Assembly (NCBI GenBank): GCA_965651815.1 | Contig: CBFGTJ010000031.1 | Span: forward strand, 1-21,815 | Length of the DNA stretch: 21,815 bases | From: CBFGTJ01 sp965651815 | Lineage (GTDB): Bacteria > Actinomycetota > Acidimicrobiia > Acidimicrobiales > Microtrichaceae | Direction of reading: 5' to 3' | In this document: piece after piece, positions 1 through 6,310 of the stretch | Layout of the letters: the number at the start of each line of letters is the position of its first letter | Numbering within the stretch: the first letter of the stretch is position 1 | Made by a program: the position numbers and the translations under genes | Notes under the pieces: model-generated | What the model was told of the DNA's origin: nothing | The model's input: the letters and a program-made list of their open reading frames with translations, nothing else | Database searches by the model: none

Positions 1-145
1 CGTAGTCGTCGCCGGAGAACTCCGAGAGCACCTCGTTGCGGTCGGCGTCGCCGACGAGCCGGTCCACCAGCTCGCTGGTCGCCTGGCGGAGCAGCACCGG
101 GTCGGAGCCCTTGACCAGGTGCACCGGGGGCCCGCCGGCGCTCAC
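1..145 (-). CDS. holA: DNA polymerase III subunit delta, N-terminal part (cut by window edge)
   Basis: Only the first 48 codons are present; the gene runs off the left edge. They read VSAGGPPVHLVKGSDPVLLR and onward to SEFSGDDY. The V-H-L-V-K-G-SDPVLLR stretch followed by a helix with ELVDRLVGD matches the N-terminal start of the actinobacterial clamp-loader delta subunit, which opens the beta clamp for loading at the replication fork. The GTG start at 145 overlaps the TGA of the upstream gene as GTGA, so translation is probably coupled. holA downstream of comEC is a common bacterial order, which supports the call. The AAA+ core of the protein lies outside the window. Seen: the reading frame and the N-terminal motif. 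Inferred: the rest of the protein. Confidence 0.85.
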   Translation of the reverse strand, partial: MSAGGPPVHLVKGSDPVLLRQATSELVDRLVGDADRNEVLSEFSGDDY

Positions 146-864
146 GCCGCCGCTCCCGGGGCCTCGGCGACGTGCCGGAGCAGCTCGACGGTGAGGTCCG
201 CGGCCCGGCGGGCGGTGCGCACGTCCCGGGTGCGCAGCAGCCGGCAGCCCTCCATCACCGCCAGCACGTGCACGCCGATGGCCTCGCCGCGCTGGGCGTC
301 GTCGCTGCCGGGGGCGACCTGCCCGCCGACGGGCCCGGAGGCCATCGCGTGGCCGAGGGCGGCGAGCTGGCCGGTGGTGCGCAGCAGCTCGAGCCCGGCG
401 TCGTGGTCGACCCGGTCGAGCGCGTCGTCGACGACGATCCGCTCGGGCGGCAGGCCCGCGGCCCGGGCCGCCTCGACGAGGCGGCGCAGCCGCTCGCGCC
501 GCGCGCCGGGCTCGACCGGTGCGCCGCCGGGGTGGAGCACGACGCTCGCCCCGGAGCCGGCGACCTCGGACAGGTCCTCGGCCAGCGCCCCACCCGTCGG
601 GTCGTGGACGAGCGCGGCGCCCGCGGCGAGCGCGGCCCGCAGGCCCGCCCGGTCGAGCGGCTCGACGGCGACCGGCAGCCCGCTGCGGGCACGCAGCGAC
701 TCGACCGTGGCGCCGATCGCCTCGGCGTCGACGCCTCGGAGGCCGAGCACGTCGGGACCCTCGGCGAGCACTTCGTCGACCGGCGAGGCGGGATCGACCA
801 CGCCGATCACCAGCGCCCGGTGCGCGACGTCGACACGATGGCCTGCGCCCAGCTGGAGGATCAC
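142..864 (-). CDS. Degenerate dihydropteroate-synthase-like (pterin-binding fold) protein
   Basis: This 240-residue protein looks like a TIM-barrel dihydropteroate synthase (DHPS) by its framework: VIGVVDPASPVDE near the N-terminus, AALAAGAALVHDPTGG in the middle, and a C-terminal AIGVHVLAVMEGCRLLRTRD, which parallels the AvArGA-riLRvHD end of DHPS. The catalytic landmarks are missing. The NVTPDSFSDGG loop is reduced to VDPASP, the IND asparagine is replaced (VHD), and the SRKSF loop is replaced by GHAMASG. It is also shorter than the usual 260-280 residues. Folate synthesis is therefore unlikely, and its role is unknown. The GTG start at 864 overlaps the comEC stop as GTGA, and the stop overlaps the holA start in the same way, so it is locked into the comEA-comEC-holA operon. 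The frame stays open upstream through comEC, but that part is antisense-like noise and not a fusion. Confidence 0.7.
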   Translation of the reverse strand: MILQLGAGHRVDVAHRALVIGVVDPASPVDEVLAEGPDVLGLRGVDAEAIGATVESLRARSGLPVAVEPLDRAGLRAALAAGAALVHDPTGGALAEDLSEVAGSGASVVLHPGGAPVEPGARRERLRRLVEAARAAGLPPERIVVDDALDRVDHDAGLELLRTTGQLAALGHAMASGPVGGQVAPGSDDAQRGEAIGVHVLAVMEGCRLLRTRDVRTARRAADLTVELLRHVAEAPGAAA

Positions 865-2612
865 GGCGCCAACGTACACCGGCGCTCCGACGGTCCGATC
901 CGTGCCCCGGTGACCTCCAGGCCGCCGACGTGCACGCCGCGCGCACCGATCGGCTCGATGCCCGGCGGGGCACGCTCCGCGGTGGTGAGCACGCGCCCGA
1001 CGGCCACCTGGCGGCGGACCACCCCGGCGGTCGTGGCGGACGTGCGTGCGCCGTCGACGAGGACCACGTCCAGTCGCCCCACCCCCTGCTGCCACAGCGC
1101 GCGCAGCAGCGCCCGGTGGTTGCCCGCGCCCTCGACGGCGAGGACGCGGCCGCCGCAGGCGCCCACGTGCAGCACGGCCCCGCCGCCCAGCTCGTGCGCC
1201 CCGACCGCGGGCGACACCGGCCACAGGGCGGCGACCGCGAGCACCGCTGCCGGGGCGGCGAGCCACCCCGGTGCCCGCAGGCCGCGCCCGGCGAGGGCCA
1301 GCAGCGCCGCCGCGGCGAGCAGCGCGAGGCGGGGTGGGCCGAGGGGCGGCAGCGGCACCATCGAACCGACGGTCGCCACCCCGTCGATCCAGCGCACGAG
1401 CAGCGACGCGGGCAGCTGCACCACCGACGCGCTCGTGTCGCCCAGCAGCCCGGCGACGGGTCCGGCGGTGATGCCCAGCACCATCACCGCGCCCGCGGCG
1501 GGCGCGGCGGCCAGGTTGGCGGCGGTCGCCACGGCGGGGAGGTCGCCGTTGACGGCGAGCAGCAACGGGGCGGTCGCGACCTGCGCGGCGAGCGTGACCG
1601 ACGCGGGTGCGGTCAGCCACGCCGGCCCGGGGAGCACCCCGGCGATCGGGCGGGCGAGGACCAGCAGCCCCGCGGTGGCGGCCACCGACAGGCGGAACCC
1701 GAGCGAGTGCACGAGCATCGGGTCGACCACGAGCAGCACCGCGACGGCGCCCGCGAGGACCCGGTGGCCCGGCGCGACGCGCCCCTGGGTCACCGCGACC
1801 ATCGCGATGCCGGCCATGACCGCGGCGCGCAGCACCGACGGCTCGGCGCGGGTGACCAGCACGAACAGCACGAGCAGCGCCACCCCCACCGCGAGCCGTG
1901 CCCGCCGGTCGAGCCGCGAGGTCAGCGGCGCGGCGACCGACAGCACGAACGCGACGTTCGAGCCGGAGACGGCGAGCAGGTGGGTGAGTCCGGTCGCCTC
2001 GAACCGGAAGCGGGTGAGGTCGGACTGGCCGCGGTCGTCGCCGACGACGAGCCCGAGGTAGAGGGGGCCGTGCTCGCGCATCGGCGCCGCACCGGCGGCG
2101 AGCAGCCGGTGCACCCCGTTCGCCACCCGGTACCACGGCGGACCGCGACCGGCGTCGTCGACCCGGGTGAGCTGCAGCCGGCCCGCGAGGTGCTGGGAGC
2201 GCACCCAGCCCTCGGGCGCGCCCCGCAGGGGTCGGGGGCGGCCCTCGACCCGCACCCGCTCCCCCGTCAGCTTCCGCCGCAGCACCGCGGAGGTCGCCGC
2301 CGGCGCTTCGGCGAGGTAGCGGCGACCCGCCACCCGCAGCACCGCTCGGGTCCCGAAGCGGGTGTCCTCCGGGTCGGACGCCAGCTCGGCGACCCCCTCG
2401 ATCCGGGTCGGCAGGGGCGCGGCGAGCGCCTCGAGCGCGTCGTGGGCGCGGCCCCCCACGAGCAGCACCAGGGCGATGGCGAGGAGCGCGGCGCGGCGGG
2501 TGACGAGCCAGAGCGCGACGAACAGCAGCGACGCGGCGGGTGGGACCGGTGGCGCGGCGAGCGCTGCCGCGGCGGCCGCGATGACCACCGCGACCGCGCC
2601 ACGGTCGCTCAC
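861..2612 (-). CDS. comEC: ComEC/Rec2-family DNA uptake channel protein with degenerate C-terminal domain
   Basis: ComEC forms the inner-membrane channel that takes up single-stranded DNA in natural transformation. The 583-residue protein has N-terminal membrane segments (residues about 7-55), an OB-like DUF4131 region (about 70-150), and the Competence domain with the hallmark HLLAVSGSNVAFV (around residues 208-220). Many hydrophobic segments follow, to about residue 485. The last 100 residues align with the metallo-beta-lactamase domain of long ComEC proteins, but the DVGQGD motif is HVGACGG and the THxHxDH metal-binding motif is gone (VDGARTS). The protein is also shorter than the usual 700-800 residues. 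The GTG start at 2612 overlaps the comEA stop (GTGA), and its own stop overlaps the next gene. The family call is firm. Whether the cell is transformable cannot be seen here. Confidence 0.9.
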   Translation of the reverse strand: MSDRGAVAVVIAAAAAALAAPPVPPAASLLFVALWLVTRRAALLAIALVLLVGGRAHDALEALAAPLPTRIEGVAELASDPEDTRFGTRAVLRVAGRRYLAEAPAATSAVLRRKLTGERVRVEGRPRPLRGAPEGWVRSQHLAGRLQLTRVDDAGRGPPWYRVANGVHRLLAAGAAPMREHGPLYLGLVVGDDRGQSDLTRFRFEATGLTHLLAVSGSNVAFVLSVAAPLTSRLDRRARLAVGVALLVLFVLVTRAEPSVLRAAVMAGIAMVAVTQGRVAPGHRVLAGAVAVLLVVDPMLVHSLGFRLSVAATAGLLVLARPIAGVLPGPAWLTAPASVTLAAQVATAPLLLAVNGDLPAVATAANLAAAPAAGAVMVLGITAGPVAGLLGDTSASVVQLPASLLVRWIDGVATVGSMVPLPPLGPPRLALLAAAALLALAGRGLRAPGWLAAPAAVLAVAALWPVSPAVGAHELGGGAVLHVGACGGRVLAVEGAGNHRALLRALWQQGVGRLDVVLVDGARTSATTAGVVRRQVAVGRVLTTAERAPPGIEPIGARGVHVGGLEVTGARIGPSERRCTLAP

Positions 2613-3379
2613 CCCCCACCCACCGTGGCGCCGCCCACCGTGACCAGGTCCCGCAGGGCGTCGAGCTTCGCCTCGCCGATGCCGCGCACGTCGATCAGGT
2701 CGTCGACCGAGCGGAACGGCCCGTGACGCTCGCGGTGCGACAGGATCGCCGCGGCGGTCGCCGGTCCGATGCCGGGCAGGGACTCGAGCTGCTCCGCGTC
2801 CGCGGTGTTGACGTCCACCCGAGCGCCCGTGCCCTCTCCCCCGCCGGCCCCACCGTGCTCAGGGCTCGGTCCGCTCGGCAGCACCTCCTCGGGAGGCGGC
2901 TGACCCCTGACCGGGATGACCACCCGCTGGCCGTCGGCCAGCACCGCGGCGAGGTTCACCCGGTCGGCGTCCGCGTCGGCGCGCAGGCCACCGGCCGCCT
3001 CGACCGCGTCGACGATGCGGCTGCCGCCGGGGAGCTCCACCACGCCGGGACTGGCGACCGCGCCCGCCACGTGCACCACCACCGGCCCGCCGGGCGCCAC
3101 CGGTGGCGTCTCCTGCTCGGCACGCGCCGCGTCGGCAAGCGCCGCGTCGGCAGGAGCCGCCTCGGCGGCAGCCTCCTGTTCCGGCGCGGGCAGGTCGGAC
3201 GCGACGGGCATCCGCTCCTCCACCGGCGCGGGTCGCCGGTCGAGCACGAGCGCCGCGCCCACGGCGGCGACGCACGCCAGCGCCGCGACCACGGCGAGCG
3301 GCCGCAGCGACCGCCGCTCCCCCTGCTCGCGTGCGAGTCGCTCGAGCACCTCCGCGGCGCGTCCCGGCGACGACTCCAC
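2609..3379 (-). CDS. comEA: ComEA-like DNA-binding competence protein (SLBB + helix-hairpin-helix)
   Basis: ComEA is a membrane-anchored receptor that binds double-stranded DNA outside the membrane and hands it to ComEC. The 256-residue protein has a cytoplasmic N-terminus, one membrane segment (residues about 29-46, AVVAALACVAAVGAALVL), a low-complexity Ala/Glu/Asp-rich linker (about 60-95), and an SLBB domain (about 98-160, VVVHVAGAVASPGVVELPGG). A paired helix-hairpin-helix domain ends the protein (about 188-248, with LPGIGPATAAAIL and VRGIGEAKLDAL). The GTG start at 3379 is chosen because a GGGGAGG purine run sits 4 nt upstream. It is the first gene of the operon that continues through comEC, the DHPS-like gene and holA. 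The order comEA-comEC-holA is classical. Confidence 0.92.
   Translation of the reverse strand: MESSPGRAAEVLERLAREQGERRSLRPLAVVAALACVAAVGAALVLDRRPAPVEERMPVASDLPAPEQEAAAEAAPADAALADAARAEQETPPVAPGGPVVVHVAGAVASPGVVELPGGSRIVDAVEAAGGLRADADADRVNLAAVLADGQRVVIPVRGQPPPEEVLPSGPSPEHGGAGGGEGTGARVDVNTADAEQLESLPGIGPATAAAILSHRERHGPFRSVDDLIDVRGIGEAKLDALRDLVTVGGATVGGG
3124..3153. repeat. Two-copy 15-bp tandem repeat inside the comEA linker
   Basis: The 14-base string GCGCCGCGTCGGCA occurs at 3124-3137 and again at 3139-3152, a period of 15 bases. It therefore repeats five codons in frame (A-L-A-D-A type) within the Ala/Asp-rich linker between the membrane anchor and the SLBB domain of ComEA. The repeat can change linker length without breaking the frame. 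Confidence 0.6.
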
Positions 3380-3509
3380 GCCACCTCCCCTCGCCCGCCG
3401 GGCGGGAACCCCGGCGGGGTCCTGTGGGCAGGGGGAAGTGGCCCGAAGCTAGCGACCCGGTGCGGTCAGGACCCGCGCGGTCGCGGGGCCGCGCGACCCG
3501 GCGCGCGGC

Positions 3510-3531
3510 CTGCCCGGAGCGGGTCGGGCAG
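3510..3531 (-). terminator. Stem-loop just after the thioredoxin gene
   Basis: CTGCCCG at 3510-3516 pairs with CGGGCAG at 3525-3531 (7 GC-rich base pairs, 8-base loop), directly after the TAG stop at 3532-3534 on the minus strand. No T-run follows, as is common for very GC-rich genomes. It may separate the thioredoxin transcript from the comEA operon. A second inverted repeat, CGCGCGG/CCGCGCG, lies at 3474-3495 in the same 152-base gap. Confidence 0.45.
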
Positions 3532-4233
3532 CTAGAAGAGCTTCGAGGTGAGCTTGCGCCGCCAGTCCGCCTTCGACGGGTCGTCGTCGGGCAGCAGCTC
3601 GAGCAGGTCGACGAACTCCTGGCGTGCGTCGTCGTCGCCCTTCACCCGTTCGAGCAGCCCCGCCAGGCGGGCGTCCACGTCGTCGAGCCCGGCAGGTCCG
3701 GTCCTCGCCAGCGCGGCGACGCGCCGGGTCTCGGGCGTCTCGGGGATCTTCTCGAGCAGCTCGAGGGCCTCCTCGCCGCGGCCCTCGTTCGCGAGCAGCT
3801 CCGCGAGCGGCACCACCACGTCCGGCGAGCCGGGCTCGAGCTCCAGCGCGGCGCGCAGCGAGGCCTCGTCACCGGCCTTCACCAGGCGCTGCACCTCGGT
3901 CTCCTCCTCCGTGGGGAGCAGGCGCTGCACGAAGGCGCGCACCTCGGCCTCGGGCAGCGCGCCGAGGAAGTGGTCGACGGGGCGCCCGTCGACGATCGCG
4001 TAGACCGCGGGGATCGACTGCACGCGGAACGCCTGGGAGATCGCCGGGTTCGCGTCGACGTCGACCTTCGCGAGCTCGACTCGGCCGTCGGTCTCGGCGA
4101 CCACCTTCTCGATGATCGGGCCCAGCGTGCGGCACGGTCCGCACCACTCCGCCCACAGGTCGACCACGACCGGCACGGTCTTCGAGCGCTCGATGACGGC
4201 GGTCTGGAAGGTGGCATCGGTGACGTCGACCAT
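3532..4233 (-). CDS. Thioredoxin with C-terminal tetratricopeptide-like domain (CnoX/YbbN type)
   Basis: This cytoplasmic 233-residue protein has a complete thioredoxin fold at residues 1-110. It carries the redox motif WCGPC (30-34), the conserved DLWAEW before it, and the cis-proline in QSIPAVYA (P75). Residues about 115-225 are a helical, Glu/Leu-rich region with TPR-like repeats (LAELLANEGRGEEALELLEKIPE and following). This layout matches the YbbN/CnoX family of thioredoxin-linked co-chaperones, which protect proteins under oxidative stress; that function is inferred from the family. The frame is open further upstream, but ATG at 4233 begins exactly at the thioredoxin domain and has a TACGAT box 7 nt before it, giving a probable leaderless start. 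The gene is divergent from the phosphotransferase gene. Confidence 0.9.
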   Translation of the reverse strand: MVDVTDATFQTAVIERSKTVPVVVDLWAEWCGPCRTLGPIIEKVVAETDGRVELAKVDVDANPAISQAFRVQSIPAVYAIVDGRPVDHFLGALPEAEVRAFVQRLLPTEEETEVQRLVKAGDEASLRAALELEPGSPDVVVPLAELLANEGRGEEALELLEKIPETPETRRVAALARTGPAGLDDVDARLAGLLERVKGDDDARQEFVDLLELLPDDDPSKADWRRKLTSKLF

Positions 4234-4246
4234 GCCGGCGATCGTA
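4234..4246 (-). promoter_or_regulatory. Probable leaderless promoter of the thioredoxin gene
   Basis: On the minus strand TACGAT (4246-4241) is followed by 7 bases and then the ATG at 4233. A TAnnnT -10 box at this distance puts transcription start at or beside the A of the ATG. No good Shine-Dalgarno sequence is present. The same arrangement occurs at leuS and nadD in this window. Confidence 0.6.
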
Positions 4247-4278
4247 GCGGTGGGGCGGGTCGTCGCCGGCTCGGCAGG

Positions 4279-4284
4279 TAGGTT
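4279..4284 (+). promoter_or_regulatory. Possible -10 box for the phosphotransferase-PAC2 operon
   Basis: TAGGTT fits the TAnnnT pattern and lies 29-41 bases before the candidate start codons (4313, 4325). I see no convincing -35 box at 16-18 bases upstream. The same hexamer with a near-perfect -35 occurs before the STAS gene at 17632. Confidence 0.4.
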
Positions 4285-4312
4285 GGGGCGCTCGGAGCGC
4301 ACCAGCACACCG

Positions 4313-5374
4313 ATGGGGGCGAGCGTGGCAGCAGATGTGGAAGGGATCGACCGGGCCGGTGTCACCGGGTGGTTCGAGCAGCACGTCCCCGCCGCGTCCG
4401 CCCCGCTCGAGTTCGACCTCATCGCGGGCGGCCACTCGAACCTCACCTTCCGGGTCACCGACGCCAACGGTCGCCGCTGGGTGCTGCGCCGACCGCCGCT
4501 CGGCCAGGTGCTCGCCACCGCGCACGACATGGGCCGGGAGCACCGGATCATCAGCGCGCTGGGCCCGACGGACGTGCCGGTGCCCCCGGTGGTCGGGCTC
4601 TGCACCGACGACGCCGTGAACGGTGCGCCGTTCTACGTGATGGAGTACGTCGACGGGCTGGTCGTGCGCTCCCAGCAGGAGGCGGAGGCGCTGACGCCCG
4701 AGCAGCGCCGCCGGGCCAGCGAGTCGATCGTGGACGTGCTCGCCGCGATCCACGCCGTCGACGTCGACGCGGTGGGCCTCGGCGACCTGGGCCGCAAGGA
4801 GGACTACATCGCCCGCCAGCTGCGCCGCTGGTACGGGCAGTTCCAGTCCTCCGAGGAGCAGGTCGAGGGCGGCCTGGACCTGCCCGCGGTGCACCGGGTG
4901 CACGACCGCCTCGCCGCGGCGATCCCCCCGCAGGTGGGGGCGTCGATCGTGCACGGCGACTACCGGCTCGACAACTGCATGCTGGGCGAGGACGGCTCCA
5001 TCGCCGCGGTGCTCGACTGGGAGATCTGCACGCTCGGCGACCCGCTCGCCGACCTCGGGCTGCTCTGCGTGTACTGGGCGGACCCCGACGAGCACGCGGT
5101 GCTGCCCCAGGCGTCCCCCACGGCGCTCGACGGCTTCATGCGCCGCAAGGAGCTGGTGGAGCGCTACGCGGCGGTGTCGGGTCGGGACCTGTCGGACCTC
5201 GACTACTACGTCGCGTTCGGCTACTGGAAGCTGACCTGCATCATCGCCGGGGTGTACGCCCGCTACGCGGGCGGCGCGATGGGCGAGGTCGGCGAGGAGA
5301 CCGTGGCGGGGTTCCGCACGATGGTCGAGCGGCTCGCAGAGATGGCCGAGGAGGCCGTCGGAGGCGCCGCGTGA
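4313..5374 (+). CDS. APH-family phosphotransferase (acyl-CoA-dehydrogenase-associated type)
   Basis: The 353-residue protein has the aminoglycoside-phosphotransferase/choline-kinase fold. An N-terminal lobe (LIAGGHSNLTFRV, then WVLRRPP) is followed by the catalytic loop HGDYRLDN (H214, D216, N221) and the metal-binding D235 in VLDWEICTLGDPLADLG. These are the sequences of the subfamily often annotated near acyl-CoA dehydrogenases in Actinobacteria, which acts on small molecules, not antibiotics; the substrate is unknown. ATG at 4313 is reported, but GTG at 4325 is a serious alternative because TGGGGGCGAG would serve as its ribosome-binding site. Its stop overlaps the start of the PAC2 gene (GTGA), so the two are co-translated. 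All catalytic residues appear intact. Confidence 0.87.
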   Translation: MGASVAADVEGIDRAGVTGWFEQHVPAASAPLEFDLIAGGHSNLTFRVTDANGRRWVLRRPPLGQVLATAHDMGREHRIISALGPTDVPVPPVVGLCTDDAVNGAPFYVMEYVDGLVVRSQQEAEALTPEQRRRASESIVDVLAAIHAVDVDAVGLGDLGRKEDYIARQLRRWYGQFQSSEEQVEGGLDLPAVHRVHDRLAAAIPPQVGASIVHGDYRLDNCMLGEDGSIAAVLDWEICTLGDPLADLGLLCVYWADPDEHAVLPQASPTALDGFMRRKELVERYAAVSGRDLSDLDYYVAFGYWKLTCIIAGVYARYAGGAMGEVGEETVAGFRTMVERLAEMAEEAVGGAA

Positions 5375-6282
5375 GCATGGGAGCGGAGGGCCGCCCACTG
5401 GTCGAGATCCTGCACGACCCGGAGCTCCACGAGCCGGTCATGGTGGTGGCGCTCGACGGGTGGATCGACTCGGGCCTCGGCGCGTCGACCGCGATGACCA
5501 CGTTGGCGTCCGCGAGCGACGCGGAGACGGTCGCGGAGTTCGACACCGACCGGCTGGTCGACCACCGGTCCCGGCGCCCGGTGGTCCACCTGGTCAACGG
5601 CCTCATCACCGGGCTGACCTGGCCGTCGATCGAGCTGCGGGCCGGCACCGACGCGGACGGTCGCGACGTGCTGCTGCTCGTCGGCGCCGAGCCGGACTTC
5701 GAGTGGCAGGCGTTCGCCGACGCGGTCGTGGACCTCGCCCACGGGTTCGACTGCCGGATGATCGTGGAGCTGGGCGCCTACCCCGCACCGGTGGCGCACA
5801 CCCGGCCCACGGCGCTGTCGGTGACCACCTCGTCGACGGAGCTGTCCGACCGGCTGCACGGGTTCGTGCGCGGCACCCTGGACGTGCCCGGGGGCATCCA
5901 CTCGGTCATCGACGTCGAGGCCAACGACGCCGGCATCCCCGCGGTCGGGTTGTGGGCCCAGGTCCCGCACTACGTGGCGTCGATGCCCTACCCGGCGGCG
6001 AGCATCGCGCTGATCGAGGGGTTGCACGAGGTGGCGGGCATCCGCTTCGAGCCGGGCGAGCTGGAGACCGACGCCCGGGCGACCCGGGCCCGCGTCGACG
6101 AGCTCGTCGCCGAGAACCCCCAGCACCGCAACATGGTCGCCCAGCTCGAGCAGATGATGGACGAGGGGCTCGGCGGCCCGGACGACGCGCCGACCTTCGG
6201 CTTCGACCGCATCCCCTCCGGCGACGAGCTCGCCGAGGAGCTGCAGCGGTTCCTGCGCGACCGCCCCGACGACCAGGGCTGA
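5371..6282 (+). CDS. PAC2 family protein
   Basis: The 303-residue protein matches the PAC2 (proteasome assembly chaperone 2-like) family common in Actinobacteria and archaea. Visible family landmarks are VMVVALDGWIDSGLGAS near the N-terminus, the LVGAEPDFEW segment, VELGAYPAPVAHTRP in the middle, and AVGLWAQVPHYVASMPYPAAS. A Glu-rich helical C-terminus (about 240-300) follows. The bacterial function is not established, and a link to protein turnover is only a family-level suggestion. GTG at 5371 overlaps the upstream TGA (GTGA); ATG at 5377 is an alternative two codons in. The gene ends convergently with the substrate-binding-protein gene. Confidence 0.88.
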   Translation: MSMGAEGRPLVEILHDPELHEPVMVVALDGWIDSGLGASTAMTTLASASDAETVAEFDTDRLVDHRSRRPVVHLVNGLITGLTWPSIELRAGTDADGRDVLLLVGAEPDFEWQAFADAVVDLAHGFDCRMIVELGAYPAPVAHTRPTALSVTTSSTELSDRLHGFVRGTLDVPGGIHSVIDVEANDAGIPAVGLWAQVPHYVASMPYPAASIALIEGLHEVAGIRFEPGELETDARATRARVDELVAENPQHRNMVAQLEQMMDEGLGGPDDAPTFGFDRIPSGDELAEELQRFLRDRPDDQG

Positions 6283-6303
6283 TCCGGCCGACGGGACCGG
6301 TCA
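6280..6303. terminator. Weak stem-loop between convergent genes
   Basis: TGA-T-CCGG (6280-6287) can pair with CCGGTCA (6297-6303) with one bulged T and a 9-base loop. It starts on the PAC2 stop codon and lies in the 28-base gap before the convergent gene's stop. The position fits a shared terminator, but the stem is short and there is no T-run. Confidence 0.3.
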
Positions 6304-6310
6304 GGGCGGG

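Noticed and set aside
142..2619. Apparent 825-codon gene fusing the DHPS-like protein to upstream sequence
   Set aside because: The upstream part is an out-of-frame, Arg-rich reading of comEC. The GTGA overlap at 861-864 marks the true start of the DHPS-like gene.
3124..3153. Tandem repeat as part of a CRISPR or larger repeat array
   Set aside because: There are only two 15-base copies, in frame inside a coding linker and without spacers.
3869..5398. Minus-strand frame of about 509 codons across the phosphotransferase gene
   Set aside because: It is antisense to the intact APH protein and overlaps the thioredoxin gene out of frame, with only low-complexity His/Arg/Val sequence.
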